Origin: Crocosphaera watsonii WH 8501
GTDB taxonomy: Bacteria > Cyanobacteriota > Cyanobacteriia > Cyanobacteriales > Microcystaceae
Direction: 5' to 3'
Length of the DNA: 64,000 bases
Assembly: GCF_000167195.1 (NCBI RefSeq)
Contig: NZ_AADV02000002.1
Span: 1 to 64,000, forward strand
The notes beneath the pieces are model-generated. The model saw nothing but the letters and a program-made list of their open reading frames with translations, did not search any database and had not been told where the DNA came from. Both the position numbers and the translations under genes were made by a program. Every line of letters starts with the position of its first letter. Within the stretch, counting starts at the first letter, position 1. Below, piece after piece: positions 33,604 to 42,557 of this stretch.

Positions 33604-35056
33604 CTAAGGGGGGTTGGGGGGATCATCTAAGGCTGATTTTAACTCATTTTTTAACAATTGTTGTGTGTTGGATATTTCGTTAATTAATCCTTGATACTCT
33701 TCTAACATTGTACCTAAATCTCGATGTTTTTCCCTTTATTGGTAAGGATTCTTAATATCTAAATTATAGCCATTAGCTTTAATTTCTTCTATGGAAACAC
33801 ACCAAGCAAACTCATTTTCTTCTCGATTATTCCACCATGCCTTTTCCGCTGCGAATTCCTCAATTTTTATCGGTTTAGTTTTAGAATAAGATTTATAACC
33901 AGGGGGATAAGGATGTTCATGAAACCAGATATTTTTTGTTGATTCACCCTTGGTAAAAAAGAGTAAATTAGTCTTAATACTGGTATAAGGATTAAACACC
34001 CCATTAGGTAGCCTCACAATAGTATGTAAATTACATTCTGATAACAATTTTTCCTTAATTCTTGTCTTTACTCCTTCCCCAAATAATGTTCCCATCAGGT
34101 AACACAATACCTCCTCGTCCCCCTACTTCTAATAAGTGTATAATTAACACTAAAAATAAATCAGCAGTTTCCTTAGTTTGATAAGCTTTAGGAAACCCCC
34201 CTTCAATCCCATCTTCTTCCTTCCCTCCAAAGGGTGGATTAGTCAAAATAACCTCTACCTTATCCGAGGGTTGATAATTTCTTAAAGGATTAGCTAAAGT
34301 ATTATCACGGCGTACTTTGGGCGCATCAATTTCGTGTAACAAAAGATTAGTAATACAGAGTAAATGGGGTAAAGGTTTCTTTTCTACTCCCATAATTAAA
34401 TGACTTAATTTTTCCCTTTCTTCAACGGTTTTAACTTGCTTTCTGAGATGATTTAAAGCACAAGTTAAAAAGCCACCAGTTCCACAAGCAGGGTCAAGAA
34501 TTCTCTCTCCTAACTGTGGTTTAATCATATTTACCATAAATTGAGTTACAGCACGAGGCGTATAATATTCCCCTGCATTTCCTGCATTTTGTAAGTCCTT
34601 TAATATTTTTTCATAAATTTCCCCAAAGAGATGTTTATCTTGAGAATTATTGAAGTCAATCTCATTAATTTTATTGATAACTTGACGGATCAATGTGCCA
34701 TTTTTCATAAAATTGAATCCGTCTTCAAACGCTTCTTTTAAAATTCTTGACTTAGGATTATTGCTTGTTGACAAATCAAGATTTTTGAGACTTTTAAACA
34801 GTTTACTATTCACAAAATCTAATAAAGTTTCCCCTGTCATACCCTCATCATTAGCCGCCCAATCTCGCCATCTTAAACCCTCTGGCATAGCTGAAATATA
34901 ATCATCTTCAAATAATTCTGCTTCCATTTCTCTATCATCAAAAATCTTGAGAAATAGCATCCAAGTTAATTGACTAATACGCTGGGCATCTCCATCTACC
35001 CCCTCATCAATTCTCATAATATCTTGGATAGCTTTAACAGTAGTAGAAATGGACAT
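33604..35056 (-). pseudogene. hsdM: Type I restriction-modification methyltransferase, frameshifted and truncated
   Basis: HsdM methylates adenine in the HsdS target. The first part, from 35056, has the helical N-terminus (STTVKAIQDIMRIDEGVDGDAQRISQL), the SAM motif DPACGTGGFL, the catalytic NPPF (TNPPFGGKEEDG) and YYTPRAVTQFMV. At 34091-34093 a GGG run in GATGGGAACA shifts the frame after VLPDG; deleting one G gives the expected VLPDGTLFGEGVKTRI. The continuation runs to a TAA at 33736-33738 after NPYQ, yet the same frame then goes on REKHRDLGTMLEEYQGLINE to 33604. Two lesions make loss of function likely, unless slippage on the G run rescues the first. Confidence 0.9.
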
Positions 35057-35101
35057 AAAATTAAAAGGACAAATTAAGTTAAAATGACAGATATATAAAT
35101 T

Positions 35102-35269
35102 ATGCCAGAAAATATATTCATTATGAAAAAAAGAAACATAAATATTTTATCTAAAACTGAAGCTTTACGTCGCGCTCAAAAAATTGTTGCTCGTTACGCT
35201 AAAAATTGCTCGTTAGCCAGGGAATTAATTTCAGAACGTCGTCAAGAAGCTGAGGCTGAAAACACATAA
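35102..35269 (+). CDS. Small basic hypothetical protein (55 aa)
   Basis: Encodes MPENIFIMKKRNINILSKTE, ALRRAQKIVARYAKNCSLAR, ELISERRQEAEAENT. An internal ATG at 35123 is an alternative start. The pattern LS-x-x-EALRRAQKIV-x-x-Y and ELI-x-ERRQEAE is shared by many small cyanobacterial proteins that often lie beside PIN-type toxins, so an antitoxin role is possible. It is transcribed opposite to the hsd genes, between hsdM and hsdR. Confidence 0.6.
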   Translation: MPENIFIMKKRNINILSKTEALRRAQKIVARYAKNCSLARELISERRQEAEAENT

Positions 35270-35325
35270 ATATTAATTGATACAAAGGAAAAAAATCTCT
35301 AATTATTCTCATTGTTGTTCATATT

Positions 35326-35353
35326 GTAGGGGTCAACGGCTGTTAACCCCTAC
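35326..35353. repeat. 28-bp palindrome, copy 2
   Basis: GTAGGGGTCAACGGCTGTTA followed by ACCCCTAC. One arm has two changes relative to the perfect copies. It lies between the small plus-strand gene and the hsdR 3' end. Confidence 0.8.
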
Positions 35354-35368
35354 GGAAATAGGATAACA

Positions 35369-37883
35369 TTAAGAAACCCCATAAAGTTCCCTTGCTAACT
35401 CTTGAATAGCTGCTAAATATTGCTTTTTCCCCCCAAAATGTTTAATAATTTCCATCGGGGTTCCCAACCTATCAAAAGGTGCAACAGTTAACACTTTCAA
35501 ATCTTCAATGGACTCTATTCCCTCATCTGCATACTTATCTAAAAGTGCCTTAACCCGCATTTCTCACAAACTGATCAGTAATCAGCTAGAGGTTAGATGT
35601 GGCTTATTTTTCAAGCGATCGCTTAAAATGGCACACTGTTATTTTTTACTCGCCCCTCAAATCAAGGTTAAACTCAGACTACATAATGGTTTGAAGTTTA
35701 GCGATCGCAGAATTTGTGAGAAATGCGGGCTTAAGCACTTTCCTAGCCTTTTCCCCATATTTTGTGAAACAATTGCGCTTTTTCACTTCATTTGCCCTCT
35801 CAAGACGACTTAAAGGCGGTTGATCAAACGCCACATGACAAATGAGATCAAACGCATCAAACTCCTTACCAACCTCCTGCATTAACCCTTCAAAAATGAC
35901 CCCTCTCTCCTGTAAAGCATCAATAATGACCTGTTTTTTGGTAGCCTCACCCCATTGCCTCAAAAAGGCATCCATTGACCTATATTCCTTATTAACCGTC
36001 TTTTTCGTGTAATATTTCAAAGATTCGGTGATTAATCTCCCCTCCTTATCGTAATACTGCACCCTCTCCCTGATAACCGATGTTTTCACCGTCTCTTTAC
36101 CCAGATAATATTTAGTCCGTTTCTCCCTAACCACTGGTGAAGGGTTGGCCATTTGGTACGGTTTATCCTCTTCTAAGACAATGGGATCATCCCCTTTCGG
36201 TTCGTAAACTTGTACTGGATCGCCATCAAAGTTGGGGTCAGCAAATAATTCCGTGGCCTTCTTAAAATCCATGATAGTAAAGTAAGATTTACCAAACGCC
36301 TCATTAATACGGGTTCCGCGCCCAATAATCTGCTTAAACTCCGTCATAGACTTAATAGAACGGTCTAAGACAATTAATTGACAAGTTTGAGCATCTACCC
36401 CCGTCGTCATCAACTTAGAAGTGGTTACCAACACAGGATAAGGACTATCGGGCAGAATAAAATTATCTAACTCTTCTTTGCCAATTTTGTCGTCTCCTGT
36501 TATTTTTAGCACATAACGGGAATTTTGCGCCACTAAATCGCTATTTGCTACCACTAACGCCCGACGCATCCGTTCTGCATGGTCAATATCTTCGCAAAAA
36601 AGAATAGTTTTCCGAAAACGGTTCGTCCTTTTGAGAAATGCTGTGATTTTTTGGGCCACCAAAATATCCCGATTTTCGAGTACCAGGGATCTATTCATAT
36701 CCATTTGATTATAGATTCTATCCTCGATAAATTGCTGATATTTATCTATTTGTCCCGCTTTCGGTCGCCAGCCCAACAAATCCTTATCAATATCGATTCT
36801 TATCACCTTATAGGGGGCTAAAAAACCATCTTCAATTCCTTGTTTCAGGGAATAGGTGTAAAGGGGTTCGCCAAAATAGTCGATGTTAGAAATATCTTTG
36901 GTTTCCTTGGGGGTGGCCGTCAAACCGATGTGAGTAGTACTGCTAAAATAATCAAGAATTTCACGCCATGCTGAATCTTCTGCTGCGCTTCCCCGATGAC
37001 ATTCATCTACAACGACTAAATCGAAGAAATCGGGGGAAAATTGCTTATAAATGTTTTTTTCTTCCTCATTCCCTGTGACTGCTTGATATAAAGCCAAATA
37101 AACCTCATAGGACTTATCTATCTGACGCTTCTTAATTTTGGTCATGGCCTGACCAAACGGCTTAAAATCATTGGTTTTGGTCTGATCCACTAAAATATTG
37201 CGATCGGCTAAAAATAAAATCCTTTGTTTGGTGCGAGATTTCCATAAACGCCAAATAATTTGAAACGCAGTGAAGGTTTTTCCCGTTCCTGTAGCCATTA
37301 CCAATAAAATTCGCTCTTTTCCCTTGGCAATAGCTTCAACGGTGCGATTAATGGCATTTAATTGATAATAACGGGGACGTTTGCCTCGACCATCACTATA
37401 ATAGGGTTGGGTGATAATCTCGTTTTCTTCCTCCTCTATGCCCTTCCATTGGCGATAACGCTGCCATAATTCGTCAGGGGAAGGAAATTCATCTAAAGAG
37501 ATTTCTCGTTCTATCAGGGCATCATTACGGGTAAAATCGTGTTCAATGAAGCCATCCCCATTGGAACTATAAGCAAAGGGAACGTCTAAAATCCTAGCAT
37601 AGTCCATCGCTTGCTGCATTCCGGCACCCATACTGTGGTTATTGTTCTTGACTTCCATGACGGCAATGGGTAGATTAGGACGGTAGTAGAGGATATAATC
37701 AGCCCGTTTTCCTTTCCCTCGACTGGTTAGTTGGCCTCTAACTAATATTCGACCATCGGTAAAAGTGACTTCTTCTCGAATTTAGATGTTAAGATCCCAT
37801 TTATTATTTTTAACTAAGGACGGAGTGATATATTTTGTGCAAATATCCCGTTCACTGAAACTTTTTTTATTAATGTTGGTCAT
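35369..37883 (-). pseudogene. hsdR: Type I restriction endonuclease subunit, nonsense codon plus MITE insertion
   Basis: HsdR translocates and cuts DNA. Starting at ATG 37883 the frame reads MTNINKKSFSERDICTKYIT and PSLVKNNKWDLNI, then TAA (37782-37784, codon 34), and continues in frame as [20 protein letters not shown] and on through [10 protein letters not shown] (nuclease motif), [13 protein letters not shown] (Walker A), [10 protein letters not shown] (DECH box) and GRGTRINE (motif VI). Near the 3' end a 176-bp MITE (35554-35729) with 5-bp CTTAA duplications splits the gene; the last 61 codons (VKALLDKYADEGIESIEDLK to LARELYGVS) lie beyond it. A re-start at ATG 37658 could give a protein lacking the N-terminal part of the nuclease domain. 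Most likely inactive. Confidence 0.93.
35554..35729. repeat. 176-bp MITE, copy 2, inserted in hsdR
   Basis: Inverted ends CCCGCATTTCTCACAAA are flanked by CTTAA at 35549-35553 and 35730-35734, a perfect 5-bp target duplication. It is essentially identical to 21365-21540. It fuses [16 protein letters not shown] to the hsdR reading frame before a stop. The terminus matches the presumed IS1380 end at 3124-3140, so the element is probably mobilised by an IS1380-family transposase. Confidence 0.95.
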
Positions 37884-37978
37884 GGGCAACATAATCATAA
37901 CTTACTGTTAGTTTGCCCAAATCTTAGGGAAAATAAACAAAAATTTCCTGAAATAATTTGTCATAGTGATTTCATAAT

Positions 37979-38006
37979 GTAGGGGTCAACGGCCGTTGAC
38001 CCCTAC
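37979..38006. repeat. 28-bp palindrome, copy 3
   Basis: A perfect copy of GTAGGGGTCAACGG and its reverse complement. The flanking CTACAGATGTGGACTTT and TTTTCATCAACTTGGA (read on the minus strand) match the longer unit seen at 30830-30910 and 43393-43470. It lies between hsdR and the DUF29 gene. Confidence 0.85.
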
Positions 38007-38044
38007 AAAGTCCACATCTGTAGTCCAAGTTGATGAAAATGAGA

Positions 38045-38509
38045 TTAGTTGGGATACCAAGTCTCATCAAGAATCTGTTCAAAAGTAAAAGGACATTTTT
38101 CGGGATACTCAGATTCATCTCTTTTAATAACTTTGCGTCCATCAGCACGTTTACCTTCTTTTATGGCTAAATCCCTAGCATCTGGATAGGCATTTTCTAT
38201 AGCAGTTGGCAAATATTTTTTAATTGGTTTATACTTTCGTTGCGCTTTAAGAACTCGTTTTCTGTGTTCATCAATAGAATTATACCAACTATTGGTCATC
38301 CAATCAGGAGCATCTTTTTGCACAGCAAGTTTTAAAAGATGAGCAATCAAAATAATGAGATTACTTTCAACTGTTTCTTTGGGATCTCCCATCTCTAAAT
38401 TCTCGATTAAATGCTCAAAATCTATGTTTTTCAAATCTTGTGCTTTCAATGCTTCAATTTGCGATCTTGTCCATTGAGCATAATATGTATCATATAAATT
38501 ATTAATCAT
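38045..38509 (-). CDS. DUF29 family protein
   Basis: About 154 aa from ATG 38509 (MINNLYDTYYAQWTRSQIEA). The match to DUF29 covers the whole length: LKNIDFEHLIENLEMGDPKE, ESNLIILIAHLLKLAVQKDA, WYNSIDEHRKRVLKAQRK and the C-terminal PEKCPFTFEQILDETWYP. DUF29 proteins are abundant in cyanobacteria and of unknown function. The longer frame to 38578 overlaps the neighbouring gene and is less likely. Confidence 0.85.
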   Translation of the reverse strand: MINNLYDTYYAQWTRSQIEALKAQDLKNIDFEHLIENLEMGDPKETVESNLIILIAHLLKLAVQKDAPDWMTNSWYNSIDEHRKRVLKAQRKYKPIKKYLPTAIENAYPDARDLAIKEGKRADGRKVIKRDESEYPEKCPFTFEQILDETWYPN

Positions 38510-38537
38510 AATAATATGCTTGATCACTGTTAAAAAT

Positions 38538-39239
38538 CTATTGTACCCCGACGCTTCTTCCATTAGAACCAAAAACAATGGGGGTTTCTTGTTTTAAAGG
38601 TTCCCATCCCACATTATAACCTGCTTTCCAAGCTTGTTTTCTAGCTGCTCTAAAGGCAGAAAAACTATCTGGACGCACCAGAAAAGCTAAATAATCTGTG
38701 TTCGGATCGAAGTTTTCTAGGATCTCATTAAAGTTTGAATCCGTTTGTGCAATGGTTTGATAAGATTCTCCTGTTTCGGGGGTTAAAGGTTCATAAATTA
38801 GTGCATCTACATCATAAAATTTAACTTTATAATGTTTTGTTTCTCCCTTAAAGCGTCGAAAACTTTGAATAGTTTGCCCTCGACACTTTTCGTATTCTTG
38901 AATACGATTAAGATATAACTGATAAGTATAATTATCTAAGTTTTGGGGTATTTCGGGGACAGAACATTCTGGTAAATTTTTGGTTAAAATGGCAATCTGA
39001 CGATCCACTTCTTCATCGTCAATATAAGATATTTTGTTATTCCGAACTTCAAAAAACCTCGGCTTTTTCTCGGTATTAGAAACCAAGGGAGTTGTCACAA
39101 TGGTACTCGAATCCACTGCAACAACGGTGATAAATAAACTAATAAACATTAATACACCGACGGTATTAGTTAGAATGTCTAAAAAAGAATCTAGGTTTTG
39201 ACTAGGTGAGTTTAGCTGACGGTATCTTCTAGTTCTCAT
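38538..39239 (-). CDS. ExbD/MotB-like single-pass membrane protein (233 aa)
   Basis: The N-terminus SFLDILTNTVGVLMFISLFITVVAVDSS (about 18-45) is a membrane helix with the D-x-x-x-N-x-x-G-x-x-M/L-F pattern of ExbD/TolR/MotB, in which the helix Asp (here FLDIL) carries protons. The periplasmic part contains two Cys (ECSVPEIP and YEKCRGQ, possibly a disulfide) and a final domain with NTDYLAFLVRPDSFSAFRAARKQAWKAGYNVGWEPL. That domain parallels the sister gene's LIVVLRPQGIDVFQQVRDIVEKRGIDIGYEPI. It overlaps the 39229-39705 gene by 11 bases, so it is in the same operon. Exact role unknown. Confidence 0.75.
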   Translation of the reverse strand: MRTRRYRQLNSPSQNLDSFLDILTNTVGVLMFISLFITVVAVDSSTIVTTPLVSNTEKKPRFFEVRNNKISYIDDEEVDRQIAILTKNLPECSVPEIPQNLDNYTYQLYLNRIQEYEKCRGQTIQSFRRFKGETKHYKVKFYDVDALIYEPLTPETGESYQTIAQTDSNFNEILENFDPNTDYLAFLVRPDSFSAFRAARKQAWKAGYNVGWEPLKQETPIVFGSNGRSVGVQ

Positions 39240-39705
39240 TGTTGTTTAATTCTTCTATTTTTAATGTCCAATCTTCATCAATGGGTTCGTATCCAATATC
39301 GATCCCTCGTTTTTCTACTATGTCTCTAACTTGTTGAAACACATCGATTCCTTGGGGACGGAGGACAACAATTAAATACTGTTTATCTTTGTTTTTTTCT
39401 ACCTCTCTAATTAATTGATTTAAAGGCGATCGCCGATTGTTAATGTCAGATTTGGGGACAAAAACTTGACTAGGATGTAATAAAACTCCATCCTCCCGAC
39501 ATTCTACATATCTAGGTATTTTACCTTGATTTTCTCCTGCGGTTTCTTGTTTGGCAATAATGGTAATTGCTCGTTCATCTTTTAGTAGTTGGGTGGTTAA
39601 AACAATGATTAATAAAATGAGCGTACCAATGGTACAAGCTAAAATGGAGAGAAAGGGAAATAACTCGACTTCTAGGGAATTTTTGGCAAAAGAACGACGA
39701 CGCAT
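39229..39705 (-). CDS. ExbD-like membrane protein (158 aa)
   Basis: The membrane helix VELFPFLSILACTIGTLILLIIVLTTQLL (about 13-41) is followed by a periplasmic region ending in DKQYLIVVLRPQGIDVFQQV, RDIVEKRGIDIGYEPIDEDW, the same C-terminal domain as the 38538-39239 protein. It fits the ExbD/TolR role of coupling proton flow to a periplasmic partner, but the usual helix Asp is not obvious here. It follows the ExbB-like gene by 3 bp and overlaps the next gene, so all three are one operon. Confidence 0.75.
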   Translation of the reverse strand: MRRRSFAKNSLEVELFPFLSILACTIGTLILLIIVLTTQLLKDERAITIIAKQETAGENQGKIPRYVECREDGVLLHPSQVFVPKSDINNRRSPLNQLIREVEKNKDKQYLIVVLRPQGIDVFQQVRDIVEKRGIDIGYEPIDEDWTLKIEELNNNEN

Positions 39706-39708
39706 AAA

Positions 39709-40887
39709 TTAAAGTTCTTCGGAATCGGTAAAGGTTATCAAACGGGGTTTACTTAACTTTTCTAGAATCGGTTGAATGTGTTTTATTTCTGTGATCATAG
39801 ACTGGGAAAGTTGTCGATTGACGTTTACTTGTTGGTCTAATGTTTCTAAGAATTTACTCTTTTCTTCTAGACTCATGTTATTAATTTTCTCTATTTGTTC
39901 CATCAAATTACCACTTAATTGTTGTAACTTTCCTATTTCTGTGATAAAGCTTTGAGAAAAATTTTCTACTGCTTGTTTAGCATACATTTCTGCTGGTTGT
40001 ATTAACGCTTCTGGGTTTGGTAAATAGTCTTGAAATGCCTGACGAACCGATTGATTAATGCCATCATAATCTAAGTTTTCACCCTTCTCTTTGAAACGAG
40101 GTAAGACGAAATCATTGATATAAATATCGATTCTTAGCAGTAAACGAGATTCCATTCTTTCTACTAAAACCAAAGGAATCATCACCAAAACACTCAACAA
40201 TAAAGCTAATAAAGTTGTATCAAAAGCCACTGCTAAACCACTGGTAACAGTCCCAATACCTTCTTTAATTTGTTCGATTTCTCCTGCTTGTTCCAGGAAA
40301 CTAGAAAACCCGTTTACCGCTTGACTAATACCAATAACTGTGCCAATAAATCCTAATAAGGGAATTGCCCAAACTAGAACACGGGGAAAGGTATAAGAAG
40401 TCTCTGTTGCACTTAAATAAAACGTAGAATCATCTAGGGCTAATTCCGAAGCAACTTTACGACTTCCCGACTGAATATATGCTCCTAAAATACGACTACA
40501 ACGAATAGGTAAAAGTTGATTCTGTTTGGTTAAATTGTTTTGTAAGGTCAATAAATCTCGGGATCTTGGATTATCAAAGGTAACAGTTTGGGGAACCCAA
40601 GAACGACGCAATGCTACAGATTCTTGTTGTAATTTAATTAGTTTAATTACTGTCAAAGAAACCACAAAACAAGCTAAATAGATAACCAAAAATTGGGTGA
40701 ATCCTCTTTCATACAGAAGCACCCCAACAAAAGTCGGTCTTAAAAATAATAGGGTTAGGGTATAGATAGCGATAAATAGCAATAACCCCATTAAAGAGAT
40801 CAGCCAGAAATTAACATCTAATTTCTGACGTTCAGCATCTCCCGATAATAATAAATATTTGTTAGATTCTTTAGTTGTTGTTGTCAT
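39709..40887 (-). CDS. MotA/TolQ/ExbB proton channel family protein (392 aa)
   Basis: This is the likely stator channel subunit of an energy-transducing complex. Two N-terminal membrane helices (about 29-50 and 65-82) are followed by a cytoplasmic region, then the TolQ/ExbB signature WAIPLLGFIGTVIGISQAVN (about 168-187), with GTVTSGLAVAFDTTLLALLL (about 207-226) and VLVMIPLVLVERMESRLLLR. A C-terminal coiled-coil-like tail follows (about 290-390). It is longer than ExbB or TolQ and shorter than ZorA, and no MotB/OmpA peptidoglycan-binding partner is present. First gene of the three-gene operon. Confidence 0.82.
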   Translation of the reverse strand: MTTTTKESNKYLLLSGDAERQKLDVNFWLISLMGLLLFIAIYTLTLLFLRPTFVGVLLYERGFTQFLVIYLACFVVSLTVIKLIKLQQESVALRRSWVPQTVTFDNPRSRDLLTLQNNLTKQNQLLPIRCSRILGAYIQSGSRKVASELALDDSTFYLSATETSYTFPRVLVWAIPLLGFIGTVIGISQAVNGFSSFLEQAGEIEQIKEGIGTVTSGLAVAFDTTLLALLLSVLVMIPLVLVERMESRLLLRIDIYINDFVLPRFKEKGENLDYDGINQSVRQAFQDYLPNPEALIQPAEMYAKQAVENFSQSFITEIGKLQQLSGNLMEQIEKINNMSLEEKSKFLETLDQQVNVNRQLSQSMITEIKHIQPILEKLSKPRLITFTDSEEL

Positions 40888-40960
40888 CCTAAATTAAGTA
40901 TGAAAATAGGGAATAGAGAATGACTTAAAGTTATCACAAATATTCCAATATTAAACCCGA

Positions 40961-42382
40961 TCACGACACAGGGAAAAGAATGGTGAAAGTTGTGCCTTGG
41001 TTGGGTTGGGAAATAACTTTAATGGTCCCTTCCATCCCTTCTACCAAAGTTTTGACGATAGATAAACCTAGTCCGGTTCCCCCAATGTTACGACTTCTCG
41101 CCTCATCAACCCGATAAAACCGCTCAAAAATGCGAGTTTGATGGGTTAAAGGAATACCTACACCCCGATCGCACACTTGGATATTGGCCTGTTGTTTTTC
41201 TTGAGAGAGTTTCAGCAAAATGGGTTCAGAAGAATGGGAATATTTAACAGCATTATCGACTAAATTCAAAAACACCTGTTTGAGGCGATTTTTATCCCCT
41301 TTTATCTTAACTAACTGATCAGGAAGAGAAATCTTAACAGGAGTTGGGTATTGATCCACCATTCCCTCAATTTCAGTCAATAACTCGTTAAGAACAACGG
41401 TTTCTAAATGAAAATACATCCGTCCATTTTCTGCCCTGGCTAAATCTAACAAATCCTGTAATAATTGGATAGTACGCTCAGCCTCTGAAGAAGCGGTTTC
41501 TAAGGCTTCCCGTTGGATATCGGTTAAATTATTGCCCCTGCGTAGGGTACTCTGCAAATAACCAGAAACCACCGTTAACGGGGTGCGTAACTCATGGGAA
41601 ATATTGCTAACTAACTGACGTTGATCTTCCCAAGCGTGGGAAAGATCCGTTAGGGTGGTTTGTAGGGTTTGGGCTAATTCTTTGACCTCACTGGGAGCAT
41701 TTTCTAACTCAATTTGTACCTTGCCTAGAGTTTCAGGAGAAATGTCTTTTGTCGTCTGACTCATGCGTTTTAATGGTTGTAAGGCGTTTTGAATATACCA
41801 GGCGATCGCTGCTGTCATCAAAATAGTTACAATCAAACCCACCAGCAAAAGACTGCTCATAATACTCAAAAACATGGTTTGATCCTTGGTGATATCTTGC
41901 GCAATATAAAATTCTCCAAGATGAACCCCTTTAACCACTAATTTTGTGGCACATAACAACCAATAACGATTATTAATCCGTTGTAACTCTGGTTGAAGAG
42001 GAATATCCGTCAAAGAAACTAAATTTTTTCCTCTCATTCCCATTTTTAAAGCTTCAGACTGGGCCAAGATTTCTCCTTGGGGACCTTTCACCCATAATAA
42101 GGTTTGGGGGTTAGAAAGGTTATCAATGGCCCTTTGTGTTCCCTCTTCCAAGGAAACCATATCGCTATATATCTCCACATCAGAAGGAAAACGGCCTGCA
42201 ATGTAGCGTGTATTGTTTTTATGGGTGACAACTAAAATACTCTGCATTTGCCAACAGATCCCAGTAACAACCCCACTCAACCCTAAAATAGACATCGCAG
42301 CAATACCTACCGTTAGTCGCACTCGTAGAGAAGTTAGATGAGATAGTTGTTTCACACTAGGGAAGGATTTGATTAGGAACAT
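40961..42382 (-). CDS. Membrane-bound sensor histidine kinase
   Basis: I use ATG 42382, three codons inside the TTG-initiated frame. Order of parts: membrane helix about 24-46, periplasmic sensor about 50-170, second helix about 174-198 (LLLVGLIVTILMTAAIAWYI), HAMP about 200-255, HisKA with the phospho-acceptor His in SNISHELRTPLTVV (about 263), then HATPase_c with N box NLVDNAVKYS, G1 DRGVGIP and G2 GGTGLGLSIV. The kinase is complete. No response regulator gene is adjacent, so its partner is encoded elsewhere. Architecture resembles cyanobacterial kinases such as ManS or RppB; I cannot tell which. Confidence 0.9.
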   Translation of the reverse strand: MFLIKSFPSVKQLSHLTSLRVRLTVGIAAMSILGLSGVVTGICWQMQSILVVTHKNNTRYIAGRFPSDVEIYSDMVSLEEGTQRAIDNLSNPQTLLWVKGPQGEILAQSEALKMGMRGKNLVSLTDIPLQPELQRINNRYWLLCATKLVVKGVHLGEFYIAQDITKDQTMFLSIMSSLLLVGLIVTILMTAAIAWYIQNALQPLKRMSQTTKDISPETLGKVQIELENAPSEVKELAQTLQTTLTDLSHAWEDQRQLVSNISHELRTPLTVVSGYLQSTLRRGNNLTDIQREALETASSEAERTIQLLQDLLDLARAENGRMYFHLETVVLNELLTEIEGMVDQYPTPVKISLPDQLVKIKGDKNRLKQVFLNLVDNAVKYSHSSEPILLKLSQEKQQANIQVCDRGVGIPLTHQTRIFERFYRVDEARSRNIGGTGLGLSIVKTLVEGMEGTIKVISQPNQGTTFTILFPVS

Positions 42383-42557
42383 GACAGACAATTTATTATG
42401 AGTCTATCTTTATCTTTTCACAATTAACTAAACCATAAATGATAAAAAGCTGAGTTTTGCCCGAAAATCTCACTGCGATCGCATTTCAAAGACCATAGCA
42501 CAAAGGTAAGGATTTTTGATAATCTTGAGAAGAGGATTTATTCTTACACAAAAAACC

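Noticed and set aside
38538-40887. Zorya anti-phage system (ZorAB)
   Set aside because: The MotA-like protein lacks the very long ZorA tail, no partner has an OmpA-type domain, and no ZorC/D/E-like gene is adjacent.
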